From positions 248,001-312,000 of the forward strand of contig NZ_PJIK01000001.1 in NCBI RefSeq assembly GCF_002929275.1: DNA of 64,000 nucleotides. Direction: 5' to 3'. Position numbers and translations under genes: made by a program. Each line of letters begins with the position of its first letter. Position 1 is the stretch's first letter. Origin of the DNA: Arthrobacter sp. ZGTC131. GTDB lineage: Bacteria; Actinomycetota; Actinomycetes; Actinomycetales; Micrococcaceae. Shown one piece after another: positions 20,351-30,100 of the stretch. Below the pieces are notes generated by a model. It made no database searches, was not told where the DNA came from, and was given only the letters and a program-made list of their open reading frames with translations.

Positions 20351-23300
20351 GTGACCCTGCACTGCACTTTGGTCCGTGGCCCCGGGGCGGTGCGCTCCGG
20401 GGCGGCTGTGGAACTGACCGTCCTGGTCCGGCCGGGCTGCCCGGGCACCGAACTGGACCGTGCGGTGTCAGGCACGTTCGGAACGCGCGAGCTGACGGTG
20501 AATGGCCTGCCGCTCGACACCATGACGGTGGGCGAGGCCCCACTCGTCAACGGGGCGGTCCTCGTCGACGGCGGCAGGAGGCGGGCGAGGCCTCGGGCCA
20601 GACCGGCAGCGGATACTCCCGCGGCCTTGTTGCTGGCAGTGCACAGCGGCCCCTGCGCGGGAACGGTCCTTCCCCTGCGCCGCGGTAGCTACCGGATCGG
20701 ACGAACCAACGCCGAGCTGACAATCCCGGATCCGGACCTGTCCCGCGAGCACGCCAAGATCGAGGTTTCGGATACGGCCATGACAATCCTGGACCTCGAC
20801 AGCGTCAACGGTACGGAAGTGGATGGCAAACGCGTCAGGAACGCCGTCATATCCACCAGTTCGGTCATCCGGTGCGGAAACACGACCATGTCCGTCCTGG
20901 TTGCCGGGCCGCCGGGCGCTAGAGCGTCTTGCCTGGGCTCCGCCGGACTGACCGTCGTCGAGCCCCTGAAGATTCCGCGTGCCGCCGAGCAGGGCAGCCG
21001 GGCCGCACTACTGCTCGGCGCCGTGCTGCCTGTCGCTCTCGGACTGGGGCTGGCGCTGGCGACCGGGATGTGGATGTTTTTGGCGTTTACCGCCCTTTCG
21101 GCAGTGGCGGTGATGGTTCCCGTCCTCGCGGGAACGCGACGCAGGCGCGAACTGCGGTCGGCAGTCTCGGCGGCAGCGGCGAGGGACAAGGAACGACGAC
21201 GGCGGTCCGCACCGTCGGCCGCGGAGCTGGCGCTGTATTCGCCCGACGCGGTGGAACGGGAAGGCTTTCAACCGGCAGCCTCCGGCGTCTGGCTCCGGCT
21301 GGGAACTGCGGAGCAACTGGCGAATGTCCGGTTTGAGCCCGAGGACCCGGACTTCGGGCTCCCCGGCCTCGGAGCGGTGCCGCTGCTTCTGAATCCTGAA
21401 GTTCCCGTCGTCACCGTTCGGGGACCGGACAGGGAAGTGCAGGGGATGATGCGCTCCGTCCTCATGCAGCTCACCGGCTATCCGCTGGCCAGGGGGACCC
21501 GGATTGTGGTTTACGGAGCCCCGGCCCTCCTGCCGCTGACAGCGCGGTACCTTCCTGCAGTCACACTGCATGCGACGGCCGCGCGCACGGCGGGGGTCCT
21601 GGCGGAGGATCCCGCGGCGGCAGGCACTCCGGGGGTGGTCCTGGTCGCTGGCAGCAGGGCGACGGGCTCTGCCGACGCCGCATTGATCGAGAGTGCACGG
21701 CGGCATGGCTGGCGGGTGATGCATTTTGCGGACCCCGATGCGCGGCCGGCGGATACCGATATCGAACTCGGCGAGCGCCGGGCGCGGTTTCACTCCCCCG
21801 GATCAATCCAGCGGTTCGTTCCCGACCTTGTTCCGCTCGATGTCTTCGACCGCTACTGCCGGCAATCCGTCCCCGCGCCGGAGGATGCCACATGTCCTGC
21901 CGCGTCGTTGCCGTCTACCTGTCTGCTCACCGACATCTTGGATGCGTCCGCGGCCGGAACGGCCCAGCGCTGGGCGGCCGGCAGGCTGATGCCTGGCCTG
22001 GCTGTGCCCATCGGCCGCAGCGCCAACGGCGTGCGGGTCCTGGATCTGGAGGCTGACGGTCCGCACGTGCTCATCGCGGGCACCACCGGATCCGGGAAGT
22101 CGGAACTGCTCCGGACGCTGACCGCCGCTTTGGCCCTCAGCTTTCCGCCGGACCGGGTGAACGTCCTGTTCTTCGACTTCAAGGGCGGGTCCGGGCTTGG
22201 CCCGTTGACGGCCCTGCCCCACTGCGCGGGCATGCTCACGGACCTCACCAGGAGCGAACTGGACCGCACGCTGGTGTCGCTGCGCGCCGAAGTCCGCCGG
22301 CGTGAGGAGGCGCTGGCTGCCGCCGCAGCCCCCGACCTGGCAGCGTATCGACTGTCGAAAGCGGCCGACGAACATCCGCTCCCCCAACTGGTCCTCATCA
22401 TCGACGAGTTCCGGATACTCGTGGAGGATGCGCCGGAGTCGCTGAGTGAGTTGATGAGGATCGCCGCCATCGGCCGGTCGCTGGGGATTCATCTGGTCAT
22501 GGCAACCCAGCGGCCGCAGGGCGCACTCACGGCCGATATCCGTGCCAACGTCACCACCAGCATCGCCCTCCGGGTGCAGTCCGCCCACGAGTCTGCCGAC
22601 GTCATAGGAACCAGCGCCGCCTCCGGCATTGCCGTTGAAACGCCAGGCCGGGCATTTCTTGCGCGCGGAACCGAAGGCCCGGAGGAGTTTCAGTCGGCGA
22701 GCCTCTCCCGCACTCTGCCGGAAGCATGGGATTGCGAACCCATCGTGCTGCGGACCTGTGACGCCCTGGAGATGCCGGCTCTCGCGGCAGCCGACGGCGG
22801 CCATGCGCCACCGCTGCAGACTCCGGCCGCCGCGGCGAAGCCGATTGCCGAGATGACGAGTGCACTGTGGGAGGCTCTGGGCGGTGCCGCGGTGCGCAGC
22901 CCGGTGGCGATGCCGCTACCCGATGTACTTCCCCGTCCGCGCCGGGAAACAGCCGGGACGTCGTCCGCCGGGCCCGCCGGTGATCTGCCGGACGCCACCG
23001 GTGATCTTCCGGCCGCACCGGGCACGCCGGGTCATCGCTGGCGCCTAGAGCTGGGGTGGCTCGATCTGCCTCAGGAACAGCGCCTTGCCGGGCTCAATTG
23101 GCGTCCCGGGACCGATGGGCATCTGGCCTTGATCGGCGGCAGCTCCCCCGATCCCGCCGACGCCCTGTCCATCACACTGGATCAGCTCCTGACGCATTCC
23201 ACGGAGTCTCACCTCTACGTCCTCGATGCCGACGGTTCGTTGGCCGCGCTGGCGTCTTCGTGCCGGGCCGGAGCGGTCGTCAATCTCCATGAACTGCGCC

Positions 23301-24511
23301 GTGGGGTGCGGGTCCTGGAACGGCTGGGCCAAGAAATGTCACGGCGGCTGAGCCAGCCGGCGGCCGCACCGGCAACTCCCCTGGTGCTGGCCATTTCAGG
23401 CTGGGGCTCGTGGGTTTCCGCGTGGCGGGCAGGCCCGCTGCTGTGGGCTGAGGATCTGGTTCACGGATTAGTCCGGGACGGGCACAGCGCCGGCATTTCG
23501 GTCATCGTTTCAGGAGACCGCGAGCTGGTGACCGCACGCTTCTTTTCCGTCGTCCCCAACCGGATCTACTTTCCGAGAAGCTCCAGCGAAGAGAGCAGGC
23601 TGGCGTGGCCGCAGATGCCTGAAATTCCCGCAGTCCCCGGCCGCGCGGTGGCGACCGGCGCGATCACGGGGAACCGGAGGGTCGTGTGCCAGCTCTACGC
23701 CAGGGACAGCCTGCCCGGCCGCGAGGTACCACTGCAGGAGCCTCTCCGCACAATGCCTTTCCGGGTGGATCCCCTGCCCTCACAGGTTCCGCTGGCGGGG
23801 CTGCTCGCCCGGATACGCAGCCCGGAGGGTACCTCTGGTCCGGGCAATCCTGACCCGAGTCCCGTGGGGCCCAGGCGAAACCTGAAGCTGTGCATCGGTG
23901 TGGGCGGGGATGATCTGTCTCCCGTTTGGGTGCGCGTGGCAAGCGGCGGCGTCCTTGCCGTCCTGGGCGCGGCCGGTTCCGGTAAGTCGTCGTTCCTGCG
24001 TGCGGTCCAGGCCCTCAATCCTGCGACGGCGGGCTGGCGGCTCCCGGCCCCCGAGCGGGACCCGGCCGACTATTGGGCGGAAACCCACGCCGCTGCCGCC
24101 AAGGGCCGGTTCGCCAAGGATGAGGTCCTGCTCGTGGACGACGCAGACCTGCTGCCTGCCGCTACCCGCCAGCAGCTGCTGGAGCTGAATGCCCTGGGCT
24201 GGACTGTCATCATGGCTGCAGGCTTCGGCCCGGGCCTCGTGCAGCGCGTGCCCCTTGCCCTGGCCGCCCGCACATGCGGCAGCGGCATCCTCATCGGGCC
24301 GCGGAGCGCCATGGACGGTGACCTTTTCGGCGTGAGGTACGAGCTGGAAGCAAACCCTCCGCCGGGACGCGCCGTCCTCGTCACGGACGGCAGGGCCATG
24401 GCGGTTCAGCTTGCCGCCTGCCCTCCCGCGGAGCGGTCAGCCGACGGGACACCAGCCTGCGAACGGAGCCGGAGAACGAGGCCGGAGGCCGCATGTCATG
24501 GCCGCGAATGA
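20351..24511 (+). CDS. FHA/FtsK-SpoIIIE ATPase, EssC-like
   Basis: The large membrane-anchored ATPase is about 1386 residues, close to EssC of type VII secretion. A beta-rich N-terminal domain (1-100) precedes an FHA domain (about 110-184, YRIGR, DPDLSREH, DLDSVNGT), which binds phosphothreonine. Two membrane helices follow (about 219-261), then a linker and the first FtsK domain with Walker A GTTGSGKSE (about 576-586) and Walker B LVLIIDEF (about 680). A middle domain has lost its P-loop (LIGGSSPDPADAL). The last has GAAGSGKSS (about 1206-1214) and EVLLVDDADLL. The start is GTG at 20351 with GGAGG upstream; the frame is open to 20168. No WXG100, EccB, EccD or mycosin gene is nearby, so the transported partner is unknown. 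Confidence 0.85.
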   Translation: MTLHCTLVRGPGAVRSGAAVELTVLVRPGCPGTELDRAVSGTFGTRELTVNGLPLDTMTVGEAPLVNGAVLVDGGRRRARPRARPAADTPAALLLAVHSGPCAGTVLPLRRGSYRIGRTNAELTIPDPDLSREHAKIEVSDTAMTILDLDSVNGTEVDGKRVRNAVISTSSVIRCGNTTMSVLVAGPPGARASCLGSAGLTVVEPLKIPRAAEQGSRAALLLGAVLPVALGLGLALATGMWMFLAFTALSAVAVMVPVLAGTRRRRELRSAVSAAAARDKERRRRSAPSAAELALYSPDAVEREGFQPAASGVWLRLGTAEQLANVRFEPEDPDFGLPGLGAVPLLLNPEVPVVTVRGPDREVQGMMRSVLMQLTGYPLARGTRIVVYGAPALLPLTARYLPAVTLHATAARTAGVLAEDPAAAGTPGVVLVAGSRATGSADAALIESARRHGWRVMHFADPDARPADTDIELGERRARFHSPGSIQRFVPDLVPLDVFDRYCRQSVPAPEDATCPAASLPSTCLLTDILDASAAGTAQRWAAGRLMPGLAVPIGRSANGVRVLDLEADGPHVLIAGTTGSGKSELLRTLTAALALSFPPDRVNVLFFDFKGGSGLGPLTALPHCAGMLTDLTRSELDRTLVSLRAEVRRREEALAAAAAPDLAAYRLSKAADEHPLPQLVLIIDEFRILVEDAPESLSELMRIAAIGRSLGIHLVMATQRPQGALTADIRANVTTSIALRVQSAHESADVIGTSAASGIAVETPGRAFLARGTEGPEEFQSASLSRTLPEAWDCEPIVLRTCDALEMPALAAADGGHAPPLQTPAAAAKPIAEMTSALWEALGGAAVRSPVAMPLPDVLPRPRRETAGTSSAGPAGDLPDATGDLPAAPGTPGHRWRLELGWLDLPQEQRLAGLNWRPGTDGHLALIGGSSPDPADALSITLDQLLTHSTESHLYVLDADGSLAALASSCRAGAVVNLHELRRGVRVLERLGQEMSRRLSQPAAAPATPLVLAISGWGSWVSAWRAGPLLWAEDLVHGLVRDGHSAGISVIVSGDRELVTARFFSVVPNRIYFPRSSSEESRLAWPQMPEIPAVPGRAVATGAITGNRRVVCQLYARDSLPGREVPLQEPLRTMPFRVDPLPSQVPLAGLLARIRSPEGTSGPGNPDPSPVGPRRNLKLCIGVGGDDLSPVWVRVASGGVLAVLGAAGSGKSSFLRAVQALNPATAGWRLPAPERDPADYWAETHAAAAKGRFAKDEVLLVDDADLLPAATRQQLLELNALGWTVIMAAGFGPGLVQRVPLALAARTCGSGILIGPRSAMDGDLFGVRYELEANPPPGRAVLVTDGRAMAVQLAACPPAERSADGTPACERSRRTRPEAACHGRE

Positions 24512-24572
24512 GCGCTGAATGAGCACTGGAACATCGCTAGCGCTGTCGCCGGGCCACCGCCCACCCGCTGGC

Positions 24573-25070
24573 TCAAAGCGCGGGCGGAGCCCCGGCGGCA
24601 CGGGAGGCGAAGCGGATGACGCGCTTGTCGAACAGGAGCACGATGGCGACGGCCGCCGGGATGAGCATCGCTGCTCCTGCCAGCGGGTAACCGCCGGTCA
24701 GCGTAGGGAAGCCGATGGTCAAAACGAAGAGCTGGGCCACCAGGGCGCCGGCCCGCGGCCACCGGAAGCCCCGGAACAGAAACACCGCAACGGCAGACAA
24801 CCAGGAAGCGAATGCCAACAGCAGGGCAAGCGTAAACACCGCCCCCCAGAAGGACAGGACGGGCGCTCCGGTCACCAGCTGGGATCCGTACCACGCGGCG
24901 GCAGCCAACAGCGCCGCGGCCTCGGCTGCAACAATCGCCGAAATTACCGCGACCGCCCGCGGCCTCTCCCCTGCCGGGGCTGACCGCTCAGAGCGGCTGT
25001 CACGCTCGGGAAAGCCACTGCCCATGGGGTCGGGAGAGGGATCGGAGGGGCCTGCTGGGGGTCTTGACAC
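24573..25070 (-). CDS. hypothetical small membrane protein
   Basis: The 165-residue protein is not recognised. Residues 1-38 are Pro/Ser/Arg-rich and probably cytoplasmic. Four hydrophobic segments follow, roughly AVISAIVAAEAAALLAAAAW, a segment containing FTLALLLAFASWL, AQLFVLTIGFPTLTGGYPL, and AMLIPAAVAIVLLF, ending in a basic tail. The GTG at 25070 is the first possible start because a stop codon lies just upstream; no Shine-Dalgarno is visible. The internal ATG at 25025 is an alternative. It is convergent with the FHA/FtsK gene and divergent from whiB1, 245 bases away. No function is proposed. Confidence 0.65.
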   Translation of the reverse strand: MSRPPAGPSDPSPDPMGSGFPERDSRSERSAPAGERPRAVAVISAIVAAEAAALLAAAAWYGSQLVTGAPVLSFWGAVFTLALLLAFASWLSAVAVFLFRGFRWPRAGALVAQLFVLTIGFPTLTGGYPLAGAAMLIPAAVAIVLLFDKRVIRFASRAAGAPPAL

Positions 25071-25222
25071 ACTGGCACACTACCCGACATAGTCGACTGA
25101 CGGTGGGGGCAGCCCTCCGGCGTCATGCAGGTGTGATGCATCGCTCACGCTTCCGGGGGATTTCGTGCACCAATACCCCTTGTTTACACAGCGTTAACAT
25201 GAAACGCTTGATCCAGATGACC

Positions 25223-25244
25223 AAGGGGGCCCTCAGGGCCCCTT
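25223..25244. terminator. hairpin in the whiB1 upstream region (terminator or leader structure)
   Basis: An inverted repeat pairs AAGGGGGCCC with GGGCCCCTTT around a short loop and is followed by a pyrimidine stretch. No upstream plus-strand gene needs a terminator here. It may end a short leader or small RNA that begins upstream, or form part of a long whiB1 5' untranslated region. Confidence 0.5.
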
Positions 25245-25259
25245 TCCTATGTAGGCCCT

Positions 25260-25275
25260 AGTGAATATTTTCACA
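25260..25275. promoter_or_regulatory. CRP/GlxR-type site upstream of whiB1
   Basis: AGTGA, six bases, TCACA matches the actinobacterial CRP/GlxR consensus TGTGA-N6-TCACA at nine of ten positions. It is centred about 48 bases before the whiB1 ATG. In Mycobacterium tuberculosis whiB1 is a known target of the CRP-family regulator Rv3676. The site overlaps a possible -10 (TATTTT at 25266-25271), so repression is plausible if that promoter is real. Confidence 0.6.
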
Positions 25276-25314
25276 AGTGGCAAAAGACTTCCCAGGATGG
25301 AGTGACTGATCAGC

Positions 25315-25563
25315 ATGGATTGGCGTAACCGCGCAGCGTGTCTCGACAAGGACCCGGAGCTCTTCTTCCCGGTCGGCAACACCGGGCCGGCGCTTCTCCA
25401 GATTGAGGAGGCCAAGAGCGTGTGCCGCAGGTGCCCCGTAGTGGACACCTGTTTGCAGTGGGCTTTGGAGTCGGGCCAGGACGCCGGCGTTTGGGGCGGC
25501 ATGAGCGAGGACGAGCGCCGCGCGCTGAAGCGCAGGGCGGCCCGCGCCCGCCGCGCCTCCTAA
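25315..25563 (+). CDS. whiB1: WhiB1-type iron-sulfur transcription factor
   Basis: This 82-residue Wbl protein has four cysteines at 9, 37, 40 and 46, spaced CxxC plus two, that bind a [4Fe-4S] cluster. The GVWGG turn is at 58-62, with a basic tail for DNA contact. The segments MDWR, LFFPVGN, WALESGQD-like and MSEDERRALKRR closely follow WhiB1 of mycobacteria, an essential nitric-oxide-responsive regulator that works with the primary sigma factor. The divergent neighbour on the other side, a PdtaS-type kinase, is also next to whiB1 in M. tuberculosis (Rv3219-Rv3220c), which supports orthology. A GGAG lies about twelve bases before the ATG, a rather long spacing. A CRP-like site and a hairpin lie upstream. 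Confidence 0.95.
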   Translation: MDWRNRAACLDKDPELFFPVGNTGPALLQIEEAKSVCRRCPVVDTCLQWALESGQDAGVWGGMSEDERRALKRRAARARRAS

Positions 25564-25585
25564 GGCGGCAGTTCAACAGATTCGG

Positions 25586-25625
25586 CGACGGCCACGGACC
25601 CAGGGTCCGCGGCCGTCGTTTTTTT
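25586..25625 (+). terminator. Rho-independent terminator of whiB1
   Basis: A 16-base stem (25586-25601 with 25603-25618, one mismatch) is followed by seven T residues. It sits 23 bases after the whiB1 stop codon and is one of the clearest terminators in the window. Confidence 0.9.
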
Positions 25626-25675
25626 GTGCCTTTGCGCAGGCGCGCCACCGGCAGGCGCGCCAAGGGCGGCCCGCC

Positions 25676-27145
25676 TCAGCGGCTTGCGAGGCTCAGAACT
25701 ATCTGGACCGCCGTACCGCCGCCCTCGCGGGCCTTCCACTGAATGGTGCCGGCCAGCTCACTGGTAACCAGCGTCCGGACAATCTGAAGCCCGAGTCCCT
25801 CCGCGTGTGGCGTGTCCGGCAACCCGACACCGTCGTCGGCCACGGTGACTGTGAGCAGCTCCTCGCCGTCGTCGCCTACCGACCGGTCGGCGAGAAGCCA
25901 GACCGTCCCGGTCCGCCCCTCCAGCCCGTGCTCGACGGCGTTCGTCACCAGCTCGTTGATCACGAGCGCCAAGGGTGTGGCAAAGTCGCTGGGAAGCTCA
26001 CCGAAAACTCCCGACCTTTGCGTCTTGACCTGCTGGGACGGCGAGGCCACTTCGGCCGAAAGACGGAACTGCCGTCCGATCAGTTCATCAAAATCAACGC
26101 TTTGGGTCAGGCCCTGCGACAGCGTCTCGTGGACCAGCGCAATGGTCGCCACCCGGCGCATCGCCTGCTCGAGGCCCTGTTTTGCTTCGTCGCTGACCAT
26201 CCGGCGGGACTGCATCCGCAAGAGTGCGGCCACGGTCTGGAGGTTGTTCTTCACGCGGTGGTGAATCTCCCGGATGGTGGCGTCCTTGGTGACGAGTTCC
26301 ATCTCACGGCGCCTCAGTTCGGACACGTCGCGGCACAGGACCAGTGCCCCGAACCGTTGCTGCTCGTCGCGGAGCGGAATGGCGCGAAGCGACAGGCTGA
26401 CGCCCCGCGATTCGATCTCGCTGCGCCAGGGCATCCGCCCGGTGACGACGAGCGGCAGAGTCTCGTCCACCATGCGGCGGTCCCTCAGCAGTCCTGCGGT
26501 GACTTCCGCCAGCGAGCGGCCCTCCAGCGACTCGCCGTCGCCGAGGCGCCGGAACGCGGACACCCCGTTCGGGCTGGCATACTGCACGATTCCCTCGGCA
26601 TCGAGGCGGATGAGACCGTCGCCGACGCGGGGCGCCCCGCGGCGCGAGCCCGTGGGTGATGCGAAGTCGGGCCACAGGCCCAAGGTGCCCATCCGCAGCA
26701 GGTCGTAGGCGCACTGGCGGTAGGTCAGTTCAAGCCGGGACGGCATCCGCGAACTGGAGAGGTCCATGTGGGAGGTGACTACGGCCAGCGTGCGACCGTT
26801 CCTGACCATCGGCACGGCCTCCACCCGCAACGCCATGTCGCTGCTCCAGTTGGTCTCACTGGAACGTTCAATGGTGCGGCTGGCCCACGCTTTGTCGACC
26901 AGCGGCTGAAGATCGGACCGGATGCCCTCCCCGACGAAGTCGGCATGGAACACCGTATGCGTCGTGGAGGGCCGCACGTGGGCAAGTGCCACGTAGCCGT
27001 AGTCCGGATGCGGAAACCAGAGGGCGAGGTCGGCAAATGCGAGGTCGGCCACCATTTGCCAGTCGCCCACCAGGAGGTGCAGCCATTCGGCATCCCCCGG
27101 CCCGAAATCAGCGTGTTCCCTGATGGGGTCCGTAAAGATTGCCAC
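25676..27145 (-). CDS. pdtaS: sensor histidine kinase, PdtaS-like
   Basis: The soluble 489-residue kinase has an N-terminal GAF-like domain (about 1-150, with WLHLLVGDWQMVADLAFADL). A PAS domain follows (about 175-280, GLIRLDAEGIVQYASPNGV), then a HisKA_2 domain with IHHRVKNNLQTVAALL, the phospho-accepting His being at about 295-296. The HATPase end has LVINELVTNAVEHG and DDGVGLP. This is the architecture of PdtaS (Rv3220c), which phosphorylates the RNA-binding antiterminator PdtaR. No pdtaR gene is in the window. The start is GTG at 27145 with GGAGG four bases upstream; the longer frame to 27310 would run into the gdh gene. It has no membrane segments, so the signal is cytosolic. Confidence 0.9.
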   Translation of the reverse strand: MAIFTDPIREHADFGPGDAEWLHLLVGDWQMVADLAFADLALWFPHPDYGYVALAHVRPSTTHTVFHADFVGEGIRSDLQPLVDKAWASRTIERSSETNWSSDMALRVEAVPMVRNGRTLAVVTSHMDLSSSRMPSRLELTYRQCAYDLLRMGTLGLWPDFASPTGSRRGAPRVGDGLIRLDAEGIVQYASPNGVSAFRRLGDGESLEGRSLAEVTAGLLRDRRMVDETLPLVVTGRMPWRSEIESRGVSLSLRAIPLRDEQQRFGALVLCRDVSELRRREMELVTKDATIREIHHRVKNNLQTVAALLRMQSRRMVSDEAKQGLEQAMRRVATIALVHETLSQGLTQSVDFDELIGRQFRLSAEVASPSQQVKTQRSGVFGELPSDFATPLALVINELVTNAVEHGLEGRTGTVWLLADRSVGDDGEELLTVTVADDGVGLPDTPHAEGLGLQIVRTLVTSELAGTIQWKAREGGGTAVQIVLSLASR

Positions 27146-27177
27146 TGCACCTCCAGATTTCGACGCCGGGCCAATGC

Positions 27178-30100
27178 CTAGCGTCGGACGATTGACCGCA
27201 AGAGCCTCAATGCTACCGACAGCGACGCCATATCGTCCGCTTCGAGGGCGTTGACCTCGTCGAACATGGTCTTCGCCCGTCCCAGTTGCTCCGCGTTCAG
27301 CGCCTCCCACGCCTTGAGCCGATCCTCGGCGGGCAGGCTCGCTTCAGTGGACTCAAGCACCGCCGTCGTCATGTCTGAAACGGTGGAGTAGAGGTCGTCC
27401 CGCAGCGCGGCGCGCGCAAGCGCCTGCCACCGGTCCGCCCGCGGCAGTGAACTGATCCTTTCGAGCAGGGAGTCGGCGTGGAAGCGGTTAAACACCGTGT
27501 AGTACACGTGGGCGATGTCTTCCGCCGTTTCCTTGCGGGAGTGGGCGATCTTCGCAATGTCCAGGAGCACGAAGCTCTCAAAGAGCTCGGCCCAGCGGTG
27601 GGCAAGGTCTTCAGGAAGACCCCAGGACCGTGCCTTTTCAAGCCACCCTGCCACCCGGTTGCGGTCGTCGCCGCGCAGATAGTCCAGCAGCTTGGCACGC
27701 ATCGGATCCATGAGCGGCTTGAACTCGTCGACGATGCCGGCGATGGGGCGGGAGGCGGTTCCCTGGCCCAGAACCCAGCGGACGGCCCGGTCCAGGAGAC
27801 GCCGGATGTCGAGGTGGACCGTGCTCCAGTGTTCGGTGGGGAATGACGCCGGAAGGTCATTGAGTTCGGACACCATGATGTCCAGTTCGTAAACTTCGCG
27901 GAGCGCAACGAAGGCCTTGGCCACCGCGACTTCACTGGCGGACGTTTCCTCCATGGTCCGGAAGGCGAAGGTGACGCCGCCCATGTTGATCATGTCGTTG
28001 GCAACCACCGTGGCAATGATCTCCCGGCGCAGCGGATGCGTGTCCAGTTCGGCGTCGAACCGTTCCCGGAGCTGCTTCGGGAAGTATTGCCGGAGCGTCC
28101 GCCGGAACCAGGGGTCGTCGGCCAGATCGCTGTCCCGAAGCGCCGTCGCCAGCTCGATCTTGGCATAGGCGGCGAGCACGGACAGCTCAGGAGAGGTCAG
28201 CCCCTGCCCTTGCTCAAGGCGTTCACGGAGGGCAGCAGTGGAAGGCAAGGCTTCCAGGTCGCGGTTGAGGTCCGCCGTCTTTTCCAGCCAGTCCATCAGC
28301 CGTTCGTAGCTTGGGCTCCACTCCGCCACCTTCTGGCGGTCGTTGAGCAGCAGGATGTTCTGGTCGATGTTGTCTTCCAGGACGAGGCGGGCCACGTCGT
28401 CGGTCATCGACGCCAGGAAGCCGGCACGTTCGCCGGCATCGAGCTTGCCTGCGGCGACCATCCGGTCCACGAAGATCTTGATGTTGACTTCATGGTCCGA
28501 GCAGTCCACGCCCGCGGAGTTGTCAATGGCATCCGTGTTCAGGATGACGCCCTGCAATGCCGCCTCGATGCGCCCCCGCTGGGTCATGCCCAGGTTTCCT
28601 CCCTCGCCCACCACCTTGACGCGGAGGTCGCGGCCGTCCACGCGGATGGCATCGTTGGCCTTGTCACCCACCATGGCGTTCGTCTCGGTGCTGGCCTTCA
28701 CGTACGTGCCGATGCCTCCGTTGTAGAGCAGGTCGGCCGGCGCAAGCAGGATGGCCCGCAGAAGTTCAGGCGGGCTGAGCTGGGTAATGTCCTCCGAGAG
28801 GCCGAGGGCTGTGCGGACCTGCGGGGAGACCGGAATGGACTTGGCCTGCCGCGGGTACACACCGCCTCCTTCGCTGATCAGGCCCTTGTCGTAGTCATCC
28901 CAAGAGGACCGCGGCAGCTCGAAAAGCCGTTGCCGTTCGGCGAAGGAACTGGCCTCGTCGGGGTTGGGATCCAGGAAAACATGCCGGTGGTCGAAGGCCG
29001 CCAGCAGCCGGATGTGCCTGGACAGCAGCATTCCGTTTCCAAAGACGTCACCGGACATGTCGCCCACCCCGACCACTGTGAACGGCTCGGACTGGGTATC
29101 CAGGTCCAGCTCGCTGAAGTGGCGCTTGACCGATTCCCAGGCACCCCGGGCGGTGATGCCCATTGCCTTGTGGTCGTACCCCACTGATCCGCCGGAGGCG
29201 AAGGCGTCGCCCAGCCAGAAGCCGTAGTCTGCCGCGAGCCCGTTCGCAATGTCGGAGAAGGTGGCCGTGCCTTTGTCCGCCGCGACCACCAGGTAGGAGT
29301 CGTCGTCGTCGTGCCGTACGACGTTCGCCGGCGGGACGAGACGTTCACCGTCGGCAGTGGTGACCAGGTTGTCGGTGAGATCCAGCAACCCGCGGATGAA
29401 CGTCTTGTAGCTTTCAATGCCCTCCGCCATCCACGCTGCCCTGTCCGCTGCGGGGTCGGGCAGGCGCTTGGCGAAGAAGCCGCCCTTGGCGCCGGTCGGA
29501 ACGATAACCGCGTTCTTGACCGTTTGGGCCTTGACCAGACCCAGAATTTCCGTCCGGAAGTCCTCCCGCCGGTCGGACCAGCGCAGGCCGCCGCGTGCCA
29601 CCTTGCCGAAACGCAGGTGCACGCCTTCGACCCGCGTCGAATAGACCCAGATTTCAAACTTGGGTCGGGGGTACGGCAGGCCCGCAATGCCCGCAGGGTC
29701 CAGCTTGAAGCTCACGTACGGCTTGTCCTGGTAGAAATTCGTGCGGAGCGTTGATTCAATCAGGTTCGTAAACGTCCGGAGGACGCGGTCCGCATCCAGC
29801 GTCGCCACCGCTTCGATCGACGACGACAGCTCAGCACGGACCTTTTCCTGCCGTTCGGTCCGCTCCAACTCGGTCAACGACGGGTCGAATCGTGCCTCAA
29901 ACAGTGCAGTGAGCCCGCGGGTGACATCGGCGTTAGTGAGGAGCGTGTCGGCCATGAATTCAAAGGAGTTGGTGTTGCCCATCTGCCGCATGTACTTGGC
30001 GTAGGCCCGTAGGACGATGATCTGGCGCCACGTCATGCCCTCGCGCAGCACGAGCCGGTCGAAGCTGTCGGATTCAACGGCTCCCGAGACGGCCGCCCCG

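Noticed and set aside
20351-24511. Complete type VII secretion locus
   Set aside because: Only the EssC-like ATPase is present; no WXG100 proteins or membrane channel components are found in the flanks.
25132-25149. TGTGA/TCACG pair as another CRP site upstream of whiB1
   Set aside because: The half-sites are separated by eight bases instead of six, so it does not fit the consensus.
25620-25670. Repeated GGCGCGCC units as a CRISPR or mobile repeat
   Set aside because: Only two palindromic copies in a short gap; more likely part of the end of the pdtaS transcript or simple GC-rich sequence.
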